From Flavisolibacter nicotianae (GTDB lineage: Bacteria; Bacteroidota; Bacteroidia; Chitinophagales; Chitinophagaceae), in assembly GCF_003628535.1 (NCBI RefSeq), contig NZ_RBCI01000019.1, positions 1 through 56,989 of the forward strand: DNA of 56,989 nucleotides, read 5' to 3'. Made by a program: the position numbers and the translations under genes. The first letter of the stretch is position 1. Each line of letters opens with the position of its first letter. The notes beneath the pieces were generated by a model that made no database searches, was not told where the DNA came from, and was given only the letters and a program-made list of their open reading frames with translations. Positions 8,108-15,061 of this stretch are shown here, piece after piece.

Positions 8108-9193
8108 CTAGGTCTTCAACTGGTAAAAGATTTTTTTCAATAGAAGGTTCCTGAATTTAGAGAAGGTGGAGATAGAATATTCTGGCATTCTCTGCTTCAG
8201 GTTACCCCCTATTTCGTGCGAAATGATCTGATCAAGTATCCACTCGGTCTCGTTGGGAATGTCAATCAGGATCTTCGCTTCGCTTTCCATCCAGGTTTTT
8301 ATTTTTTTGAATTGTTTTGGCTTGATGTTTTTCAACACCGGAATACCCAGTAGCTTCAATGCGGCGGCATTGCACTGTTGTTCGTATTGGCCTTTCATCG
8401 GAATTGCCAGCAATTTCTTATTTAGAAAAATGGCTTCCGAGGGAGTTTGAAAGCCAGCGCCGCAAAACACACCGGCCGAGGACACCATGCTTTTCACAAA
8501 GGCTTCGCTGGTCACGGGCAGAAAAGAAATGTTATCGTACTCATAGGGCATCACGCATCGCTTGGAGAAGACCTCCCATTTTTGTTGAGGAAATTGCGTC
8601 AGCAGCTTAATGATTCGTTTGTCGCTATACGCAGGAAGATAAACGGTATAGTGCACACCGTTTGTTACGACAGCTTCGCGAATTTCTTTTCGGATGATGG
8701 GTGTAAAAATATTTTTATTATATGGCACGAAGTGAAAACCATACTTCACCGGCGTGGGTGCGTAATAGTTTAATACAGCCTGGCCGATCAGGTCAACCTT
8801 TTTCGGTTTAGGACTTTGTTTGTTCACAACCGCCGCCTGATGGCTAAAGCCAATGCAGGACTTACCCTTCAGGAGACAGGCCCAGGCACTCACCGGTTCA
8901 AAGTCGGAAAAGACAAGGTCATAGTCTTCAACAGGCAGTGAGTTAATTTCATTAAAAAATGTTTTCAGCCTTGCTTTCTTGTAGGTCTCCAGGTAATCGA
9001 TACCGCCTTTTTTGCCAAAGACAAAACCCAATCCATGGAGGCGGTACTTTACCTCGAAAGGCAGTTGAACGTCCACTTCCGTGCCGCTGATCAAAATGTC
9101 AACATCTGCCCGCTTCATGAGGTAAGGCAAGACTTCCAGCGCAACAGTGAGATGGCCGTTGCCTGTGCCCTGTATGGCGTAGAGAATCTTCAT
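8108..9193 (-). CDS. MurG-like glycosyltransferase (GT28/GT1 fold)
   Basis: A 361-residue protein. The N-terminal GTGNGH loop (9-14) is typical of GT-B fold enzymes of the MurG/monogalactosyldiacylglycerol-synthase type. The C-terminal donor-site segment reads GAGFQTPSEAIFLNKKLLAIP, and MKGQYEQQCNAAALKLLGI follows. Such enzymes transfer a sugar from a nucleotide donor, often to a lipid. There is no signal peptide, so it acts at the inner face of the cytoplasmic membrane. It is first in a two-gene unit with the GH1 enzyme and has the best TAACA-box promoter in the window. Related glycosyltransferases make membrane glycolipids that replace phospholipids when phosphate is scarce; that role is inferred. 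Confidence 0.85.
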   Translation of the reverse strand: MKILYAIQGTGNGHLTVALEVLPYLMKRADVDILISGTEVDVQLPFEVKYRLHGLGFVFGKKGGIDYLETYKKARLKTFFNEINSLPVEDYDLVFSDFEPVSAWACLLKGKSCIGFSHQAAVVNKQSPKPKKVDLIGQAVLNYYAPTPVKYGFHFVPYNKNIFTPIIRKEIREAVVTNGVHYTVYLPAYSDKRIIKLLTQFPQQKWEVFSKRCVMPYEYDNISFLPVTSEAFVKSMVSSAGVFCGAGFQTPSEAIFLNKKLLAIPMKGQYEQQCNAAALKLLGIPVLKNIKPKQFKKIKTWMESEAKILIDIPNETEWILDQIISHEIGGNLKQRMPEYSISTFSKFRNLLLKKIFYQLKT

Positions 9194-9243
9194 AGATAGA
9201 ATAAGGGTGGCCAGGCGGGTGTTCGCCGACCATGACCTAATAC

Positions 9244-9298
9244 CAAAACAACGAACTGCTTATTAGCCGAATGTTACCGAAGTGTTATACATTTGTTA
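9244..9298 (-). promoter_or_regulatory. Pho-box-like promoter of the glycosyltransferase/GH1 unit
   Basis: On the minus strand the half-sites TAACA (9294-9298), TAACA (9283-9287), TAACA (9272-9276) and TAATA (9261-9265) recur exactly every 11 bp. After a 9-bp gap comes TTGTTTTG (9244-9251), one base off TAnnTTTG. The ATG is at 9193. Tandem repeats with an 11-bp period are the hallmark of PhoB-family operators; the cyanobacterial Pho box is also built on TTAAC. Confidence 0.65.
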
Positions 9299-9329
9299 TG
9301 GTATAAGAACACTATTTTTCACAACTAGA

Positions 9330-9373
9330 TGACATTACCATAACATTTTGGTTATACAGCACAACCATCTTTG
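9330..9373 (+). promoter_or_regulatory. Pho-box-like promoter of intergenic element A
   Basis: Plus-strand half-sites TGACA (9330), TAACA (9341) and TTATA (9352) recur every 11 bp. A 9-bp gap then leads to CATCTTTG (9366-9373), one base off TAnnTTTG. The architecture matches the gene promoters of this window but faces the short element at about 9380-9454. Confidence 0.5.
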
Positions 9374-9379
9374 TCAGGC

Positions 9380-9454
9380 AGTCAATTAAGCAAATCAATC
9401 GAAGCGTATCTTCTCATGTCGTAGCCCGGCTGTTTTTACAGCGGGGCTTTTTTT
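9380..9454 (+). ncRNA. Putative small RNA A (about 75 nt)
   Basis: There is no open frame here. A conserved GCAGTCAA, then AATCGAAGCG (9397-9406), lead to an intrinsic terminator with stem AGCCC-G-GCTGT / ACAGC-G-GGGCT and seven or more Ts. The same order of blocks and a near-identical hairpin recur at 23631-23704 (element B). A promoter-like box lies immediately upstream. It is divergent from the glycosyltransferase gene. Transcription is inferred, not shown. Confidence 0.5.
9423..9454 (+). terminator. Intrinsic terminator of element A
   Basis: An 11-bp stem with one G-G mismatch and a TTTT loop, followed by a run of Ts on the plus strand. The minus strand has no T-run, so it should work only for plus-strand transcripts. 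Confidence 0.65.
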
Positions 9455-9520
9455 CCTTGCAAGCCGTTGCAACAAACAAGACAATGAAAAATTGCCGCTG
9501 CTATTACCGTTGGCTTTGGC

Positions 9521-10288
9521 TTACCGGGGATGAGCCAGCTCAACGCTCTGTTGTGCATTAATGCCTTTTCTAAATAAAGATTGAAAAAAAGCTCTTGTAT
9601 ATTTTGCCTGCACGTTGAAAAAGCCTTTGGCGTTGTAACGGCGTGAGGAACTTTTTACCGTGATCTTTCGTGTAAAAAGAATATGACCGTAACGGCTCAC
9701 CTTTAACGCAATGTCCACGTCATCACCATAAAAACAAAGCGCGGTGTTGTAGCCGCCTGCTCTTTCCAGGATAGCTGCATGAATGAAAACATTACCCCCG
9801 ATAACAACACCGCCCTTGCGGAACACTTGCACGATTGTATTGAGTGGCTGCAAAACGAGTAACTGGCTAAAATAAGTGAGTGTGCGAACAAGGAACTTCC
9901 CATCAAAATAATCATACGGGCCGGCAACGGCGGCAATGCCCTTCTGCTGCAACAATTTTACACCGTTGCTGATCCAGTTGGGGGACGGCAGGCAATCGGC
10001 ATCCAATTGTGCGATTATTACACCAGTTGCATTCTTCCGGCCGCACTCCCTGGCAAACTGCGTTCCCTGACGCCCCTCATTCAGTAGCCTGAACTTGAAC
10101 GTAAGATGATTGCGGTAAATAAAGGATCTCACCACTTCGGCCGTGCGGTCGGTGGAGGCGTTGTTGATGATAAGCACTTCACAATTGGTGTAATCCTGCT
10201 GCTGCAAGGCTTCCAATGTTTTGAGGATGTACTTTTCTTCGTTATAGGCCGGAACAAGCACGGAGACTTTCGGCGTTGCGTTTTCCAT
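9521..10288 (-). CDS. GT2 family glycosyltransferase
   Basis: A 255-residue GT-A fold enzyme. KVSVLVPAYNEEKYI opens the nucleotide-binding domain, INNASTDRT is the conserved second motif, QLDADCLPS is the DxD-type metal site (about residues 94-98) and YGDDVDIALKVSRYG carries the catalytic acidic residue. No transmembrane segment is evident, so it is probably a soluble or peripheral cytoplasmic enzyme. Donor and acceptor are unknown. It starts 5 bp after the stop of the alkaline-phosphatase-like gene and forms a two-gene operon with it, under the box at 11462-11505. Confidence 0.9.
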   Translation of the reverse strand: MENATPKVSVLVPAYNEEKYILKTLEALQQQDYTNCEVLIINNASTDRTAEVVRSFIYRNHLTFKFRLLNEGRQGTQFARECGRKNATGVIIAQLDADCLPSPNWISNGVKLLQQKGIAAVAGPYDYFDGKFLVRTLTYFSQLLVLQPLNTIVQVFRKGGVVIGGNVFIHAAILERAGGYNTALCFYGDDVDIALKVSRYGHILFTRKITVKSSSRRYNAKGFFNVQAKYTRAFFQSLFRKGINAQQSVELAHPR

Positions 10289-10293
10289 GGTTT

Positions 10294-11436
10294 CTATTTT
10301 TCGTTGGTAAGAGTCAATGTTTCGAAAACAGGCGTAGAAAGGGCTTTGTCACCAGCGGCCGTACGGATTTCTGCGCCGGGCAGAAAAACAGGTTTGCCGA
10401 TACTGCGGTTGCTGCGGAAATCTTCACCCAGCAAGAAAGCAACGGTGGCAGCCACCTGGCTTTGATAAACCGTTTTGATGCCCTTCATCTCGCCAACTGG
10501 CAAAATGTTTTTGCCCAGCAAGGCCAGCCAGATTTCGCCGGAACCCGGCACGAACGTGTGATGTTTCACCCACTTCTCCCTGCGGCCGCGGCCATGATCC
10601 GTGGAGATGAGAAAAGTGGTGTTGTTCTTGTAGAATGGATCGGTCTGCACAGCATACCAGAGCTCTGCGATCATCTTGTCCACATTGGCAAGCTGCTGCA
10701 GGTACAGATCATACCGGCTTTTATGCGCAAATTCATCGGTTTCACCGAGGGCTAAAAAAACCACCCGGGGGTGGTGCAGCCGGATGTACTCCCTGGCGTT
10801 GAAAAAGGTCAGCAGGTCGTAGCGCGTCTTGTCTTTATGCGCAACACTGTCCTGCACCTTATTGGCAAGCCGAATGCTTTCCGCCGTATCGCTCAGCACT
10901 GCATAGCCGCTGTTTTGCATCATGGTGTTGCGCCGGCTGTTCAGGATAAAGGGAAAAACATTCCATGAGGTAAACGCCGCAACGCGGTTTCTGTACTCCG
11001 GCAAACCGTTCAGGTATTCAAGCACGCTGATGTTCCGGTTGTATTGCGGCGCATTAAGGATAGGCAATGGGTCGGGGTAGCCCGTCAGCAATTCGTTGTA
11101 ACCGGGATAGGAAATCTTGTATATGTTTTTCACATTGACCTTGCTTTCTATTGTCCGGTTGCCGTAAAGCTGCCCTTGTTTGGCAATTACGTTCCAGAAA
11201 AAAGGCATGAGCCTTTTGCGCCGCTCTTCCGGCGAGGGATCCCAGTAGAGTTGACAGGAAAGCGCCGTATCCTGTACAAACCCTGTGTCGTGAAGAAGGG
11301 CCGAGTCCGCGCCATTGAAGATTTCCTGCCACCGGGTGCCGTCGGTGGTGATGATAAAAATGTTTTCTGCTTTTTGTGCCTGAACCCTTGTGCCCAACAA
11401 GATAAGCAAAATCAAAACGCACATTCCAGTTTTCAT
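10294..11436 (-). CDS. Secreted alkaline-phosphatase-fold hydrolase
   Basis: A 380-residue protein with a signal peptide (MKTGMCVLILLILLGTRVQAQ). The alkaline phosphatase/sulfatase superfamily pattern is visible: an N-terminal FIITTDGTRWQEIF with the first metal Asp, GETDEFAH in the middle, STDHGRG as the C-terminal DH metal pair, and KHHTFVPG supplying a further His. These residues would hold two metal ions. The substrate could be a phosphomonoester, phosphodiester, phosphonate or sulfate ester; the context favours phosphorus. It is first in an operon with the GT2 gene. Confidence 0.85.
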   Translation of the reverse strand: MKTGMCVLILLILLGTRVQAQKAENIFIITTDGTRWQEIFNGADSALLHDTGFVQDTALSCQLYWDPSPEERRKRLMPFFWNVIAKQGQLYGNRTIESKVNVKNIYKISYPGYNELLTGYPDPLPILNAPQYNRNISVLEYLNGLPEYRNRVAAFTSWNVFPFILNSRRNTMMQNSGYAVLSDTAESIRLANKVQDSVAHKDKTRYDLLTFFNAREYIRLHHPRVVFLALGETDEFAHKSRYDLYLQQLANVDKMIAELWYAVQTDPFYKNNTTFLISTDHGRGRREKWVKHHTFVPGSGEIWLALLGKNILPVGEMKGIKTVYQSQVAATVAFLLGEDFRSNRSIGKPVFLPGAEIRTAAGDKALSTPVFETLTLTNEK

Positions 11437-11461
11437 AACGAGAGGTTTTGCAAAGAAACCA

Positions 11462-11505
11462 CCGCTATATTTCCGCAGGATGAAGCGAAGTTTACGTTCA
11501 TGTTA
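11462..11505 (-). promoter_or_regulatory. Pho-box-like site upstream of the alkaline-phosphatase-like gene
   Basis: Minus-strand half-sites TAACA (11501-11505), TAAAC (11490-11494) and TCATC (11479-11483) have an 11-bp period. After 9 bp comes TATAGCGG (11462-11469), which keeps only the TA and final G of the -7 box. It is weaker than the other sites but in the right place, 26 bp before the ATG. Confidence 0.4.
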
Positions 11506-11745
11506 CGAATGGAGTCATACCTGCAACGTCTACATGTTGTTGACAAAACCATCATTTTGCCGTAACGATTTATTCATTTTGATAATAGAACTTGACACTC
11601 CAATATTTTCGGTATGAAAAACGTCATACATGTTATTAAGCTTGCTATTTTCCTGCGTTACTTCCGCCAGTAAAATCTCGCTCTGAAGACAGGTGGACAA
11701 GCATCTATGAAATGTAGGGATCAAGGCCTAATGGCCAGGCCGGGG

Positions 11746-12105
11746 CTATTTCTTACTGGTGAGCACATTAATTTCCGAAATGTCCATCTGGTGTAGGAAA
11801 GGTTCAGGCTTCCGGATGCTTTTAAAACAATTCAGCGCAAGAATTTCATCACTAAATTTCTCCACGACCAACTCGACATTAAGATCAAGGTAAACAAACG
11901 ACAACATTTCGGTGTTTTTGATTTGCAAACCAAATCAAGTGGAATGCCGTTAAAGCTCAGCTCTTCCATCTGATGTACTTCCGGAAGAGACTTGAAGCGG
12001 TGGAAGGTGAACATGCTAAAGGGTGTAATGGTTGAAAAACAGGCTTGCCAACAGCGCCACTGTGTAAAATGTGAGCCAGGAACAAAAACGAAGCAGGTCC
12101 TGAAA
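11746..12105 (-). pseudogene. Possible decayed membrane-protein gene
   Basis: The minus strand holds broken pieces in more than one frame. A hydrophobic start (MSFQDLLRFCSWLTFYTVAL) ends at a stop, and a later piece in another frame (NTEMLSFVYLDLNVELVVEK) ends in SEINVLTSKK. They look like parts of one degraded gene, but I cannot name it. The rest of the 11506-12335 gap holds nothing I can support. Confidence 0.3.
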
Positions 12106-12335
12106 AGACATGTCAGCAGACGGTGCAGTTGATTGTTGAACATGCACAAAACGAACCATCGCTTGTGAAGCCAACTTTACCCAAGTGCAAACTTTCAATG
12201 AAGCCTGTGTCGGCTTTCTTCTTCACAACCAATGCATTCACCAAAGTCAAAGATTTGTCTCAGGTACTTTTCCGATCCCTCTCATCTTTCCACATTATCT
12301 TATTGTTAACTTTCCGTAACTTCCAATAAGTGAAA

Positions 12336-13523
12336 ATGCCGCCCACAATATTGCTAACGTTCCTTTTTCTTTTTACGGCCTTGCAGCCGTCAGAGGCGCA
12401 GTCCAACTCAAGGGTGGTCGATTTTTTTAGTGTTACCTTTTCGCTTCCCGCTACTTACAAAGCGGCTCCCTTTGAAAAATCCCTGACGGCTGCTGCCATC
12501 CGGGAGTATATCAGTGGTATGGACACGGCCTCACTACGCCCCTACCTGACAGCCTTGCTCCAGTACAAGGAGCAGTACAGCCCCGATGACTGGCTATACT
12601 ATCAGCTGGTGCGCAAAGTAGCCGAAGCCATTGTTCCCAAAAAAGAAAATTACGACCGCTATACCTTTCACAAATGGTGGCTTTTGACCAAATCAGGTTA
12701 CGACGCGAGACTCGCCATTTCAGACACGTTCCTTCTATTTTATGTACAGAGCAACGAGAAGATTTACAACATTCCATTCCGGATGATGGACGGCAAACAG
12801 TTTGTCTGCCTCAATTATCACGATTACGGTTCGATTGATTTTGACAAACATCATTTTTCCGATGCCACACCGTTTATCAACTCAAGTGCAAGACCATTTT
12901 CGTATAAGATCAATCACCTGCCGGATTTCAGACCGGCCGACTACACTGACAAAGAAGTGGCGTTTTCAGATGGCTTCCGCGAGTTTTCCTTCCACATCAA
13001 AATCAATCAGCAGGTCAAGCAACTTTTTACCAATTACCCAGTGGTCGATTATTCCCTGCAGTTCAACATGCCGCTCAGTAAACCCACCTATGAGTCCCTG
13101 GTTCCCGCGCTGAAACGGCAGCTAAAGGGATCAAAGCCAAAAGACGGTGTTGAATTCCTGATGCAATTCACCCGCTATGCTTTTTCGTATAAGCCGGACA
13201 CTGAAATATTTGGCGGCGAAAAGCGGCTGTCGCCGGAACAAACGCTTTTGTATGATTACAGCGATTGTGAAGACAGGGCAGCGTTATTCTTTTTCCTTGT
13301 AAAAGAGCTTTACAACCTGCCCATGCTGGTGCTCACCTATCCGCAGCATGTAACGGTTGCCGTGCAGTTTGACAAAGCCTATGGGAACACGATTGAGTTC
13401 GAAGGAAAGAAATACTCCTTGTGCGAACCCAGTCCGCAGACAACAGATTTACGCGTTGGACAGGAGATGCCTGCACTCCGGAAGCAAGCCTACGAGATTG
13501 CTTATGCCTACAGTCCTCATTGA
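12336..13523 (+). CDS. Secreted transglutaminase-like protein
   Basis: I choose the ATG at 12336 (MPPTILLTFLFLFTALQPSEAQ, a clear signal peptide) over the in-frame GTG at 12330. The product has 395 residues. Near the C-terminus lie DYSDCEDRAALFFFLV, YPQHVTVAVQF and YSLCEPSPQ, the Cys, His and acidic order of papain-like transglutaminase-core domains. The first 280 residues have no domain I recognise. Bacteroidota secrete many such proteins, with peptidase or crosslinking roles suggested but seldom shown. It is transcribed toward the beta-helix lipoprotein gene, and a symmetrical terminator separates them. Confidence 0.75.
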   Translation: MPPTILLTFLFLFTALQPSEAQSNSRVVDFFSVTFSLPATYKAAPFEKSLTAAAIREYISGMDTASLRPYLTALLQYKEQYSPDDWLYYQLVRKVAEAIVPKKENYDRYTFHKWWLLTKSGYDARLAISDTFLLFYVQSNEKIYNIPFRMMDGKQFVCLNYHDYGSIDFDKHHFSDATPFINSSARPFSYKINHLPDFRPADYTDKEVAFSDGFREFSFHIKINQQVKQLFTNYPVVDYSLQFNMPLSKPTYESLVPALKRQLKGSKPKDGVEFLMQFTRYAFSYKPDTEIFGGEKRLSPEQTLLYDYSDCEDRAALFFFLVKELYNLPMLVLTYPQHVTVAVQFDKAYGNTIEFEGKKYSLCEPSPQTTDLRVGQEMPALRKQAYEIAYAYSPH

Positions 13524-13551
13524 TACATTCGCACCATCTGTGCAGCCATGA

Positions 13552-13580
13552 AAAATGGCGAAGTTTGACTTCGCCATTTT
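13552..13580. terminator. Bidirectional intrinsic terminator
   Basis: A perfect 12-bp stem (AAAATGGCGAAG / CTTCGCCATTTT) with a 5-nt loop, between the convergent genes at 12336-13523 and 13600-14988. The A/T flanks give a T-run on both strands. Confidence 0.8.
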
Positions 13581-13599
13581 CAATGAAAGAAAAAATTTC

Positions 13600-14988
13600 T
13601 TACTTATTCCAAACAGTCCAACCGGCAGTCCAGTCATTATTTGGGTCTACAGCCCCTCTGAAACTCACTTTTTCAAAGAACGTGTCGCTCAACGTTCCAA
13701 AATCAAACAAGGCTCCGGCTAATAATGGTGAACCGGCAGCAGGCTTCAGATTTGGCGTACCGTTGTTGAATGGATCGGTAATCTTTGCATCGGCAGCAGT
13801 TGAAATAACGGTAGACTTGTATGCTCCTGTTGTTTGAGCGGTAACAGAGGCGAGGTCGTAAGTGGTGCCACCAGCCAGCGCCAGCCCTGATTGTACATCA
13901 ATTGGATTGATGACCGCTTGTACCAAGCTGTTGTAAAAGGCACTTGTTCCTCTTACATAAGCGGCGACCGTTGAATCTTCCTGTAGACGCAGACCGCCTT
14001 TTTGACCGCCAACCACCACAGAGTTAGCCAAAATGAATTTGGCACCTCTTCTCCAACGCATACCCCAACCATAATCTGCCGATGTACCGGTTGCGCCGTT
14101 CGGACCGATGGCTGTAAAATTTGAAAGTACAGGGAAGGTAATTGGCGTACGGGTCAAGAGGAAGCCGTTGCTCGGGTTTACATTATCCACTTCAAAGTTG
14201 TTTGATACATCGCCAGTCGTGCCCTTATTGTCCGTGAATTTTGGATCCTTAATAGAAATACCAAATTGGATTTTCCCCCTATAGCCGTCGTCCATATCAA
14301 AATCATCATCTGCACTGTTGTAAGCGATCAGGTGTTTACAATTAACAGTGCCGCCGAAAAATTCATAAGCATCATCCAAACCTCTTACCACCTCCACATA
14401 ATCAATCGTGGTTCCGCTGCCCACAGCATATAGCGATAAGCCATTGACTTCATCACCGGGGTTTACAGCTTTACCGGCATACTCGATGCGTACATAACGT
14501 ACCACGCCGGAATTATGCGCATCGTTGGTGCCACCGAAAGCACTGAAGGCAGGATCCAAACCGCCTTCCATGACGGAGTGGTTTCCGTTCGAGGTAGCCT
14601 GCCCGGCAATCACCAAGCCACCCAGGTCACCAGGTTGCGGATTGGCTTCAGCCGAGGTAAAGACAATCGGGCTGCTGGCTGAGCCATCGGCCATGATTTT
14701 GGCATCACGATAAATCACCAGGACACCGGCAGAGTCCCTATTCGAAACGATTTTGGTACCCGGCTCAATGGTCAGGGTAGCGCCGCCAGTCACATAGACA
14801 TAACCACGAAGACGGTACACATAATCCTTTTTCCAGGTCGTGCTGGTATTGATGGTACCTCGTACGTCAATAGTGCTGCCCACTGCGGGAGTGTTGCCAG
14901 TCGGGACTGTTTGATCATCGCTTTTCTTACACGAAGCCAGTGCGATAATGCTGGCAAAGGCAACGGACAAAGTAAGTCTGTTCATCAT
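13600..14988 (-). CDS. Outer-membrane lipoprotein with parallel beta-helix fold
   Basis: A 462-residue protein with a lipoprotein signal peptide (IIALASC, Cys20). The repeated strand-turn pattern (GATLTIEPGTKI; GGLVIAGQATSNG; VVRYVRIEYAG; IDYVEVVRGLDDAYEFFGG; DDDFDMDDGYRG) is typical of a large Bacteroidota beta-helix family that pairs with a TBDR. It starts 70 bp after the receptor gene and has its own TAACA-type box. It is likely the surface partner of that receptor, for binding or processing. No catalytic residues can be named. Acidic DDDFDMDD may bind calcium. The ligand is unknown; co-regulation suggests a phosphorus source. Confidence 0.8.
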   Translation of the reverse strand: MMNRLTLSVAFASIIALASCKKSDDQTVPTGNTPAVGSTIDVRGTINTSTTWKKDYVYRLRGYVYVTGGATLTIEPGTKIVSNRDSAGVLVIYRDAKIMADGSASSPIVFTSAEANPQPGDLGGLVIAGQATSNGNHSVMEGGLDPAFSAFGGTNDAHNSGVVRYVRIEYAGKAVNPGDEVNGLSLYAVGSGTTIDYVEVVRGLDDAYEFFGGTVNCKHLIAYNSADDDFDMDDGYRGKIQFGISIKDPKFTDNKGTTGDVSNNFEVDNVNPSNGFLLTRTPITFPVLSNFTAIGPNGATGTSADYGWGMRWRRGAKFILANSVVVGGQKGGLRLQEDSTVAAYVRGTSAFYNSLVQAVINPIDVQSGLALAGGTTYDLASVTAQTTGAYKSTVISTAADAKITDPFNNGTPNLKPAAGSPLLAGALFDFGTLSDTFFEKVSFRGAVDPNNDWTAGWTVWNK

Positions 14989-15006
14989 AAAATTTTATTT
15001 GCGCAG

Positions 15007-15061
15007 CGAAACTATTTTCAGCTTGTTAAGCTATTGTTACCGCAGTTTTACCGTACTATTA
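15007..15061 (-). promoter_or_regulatory. Pho-box-like promoter of the beta-helix lipoprotein
   Basis: Minus-strand half-sites TAATA (15057-15061), TAAAA (15046-15050), TAACA (15035-15039) and TAACA (15024-15028) follow an 11-bp period. After exactly 9 bp comes TAGTTTCG (15007-15014), one base off TAnnTTTG. The distal half-site overlaps the stop codon of the upstream receptor gene. Confidence 0.65.
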
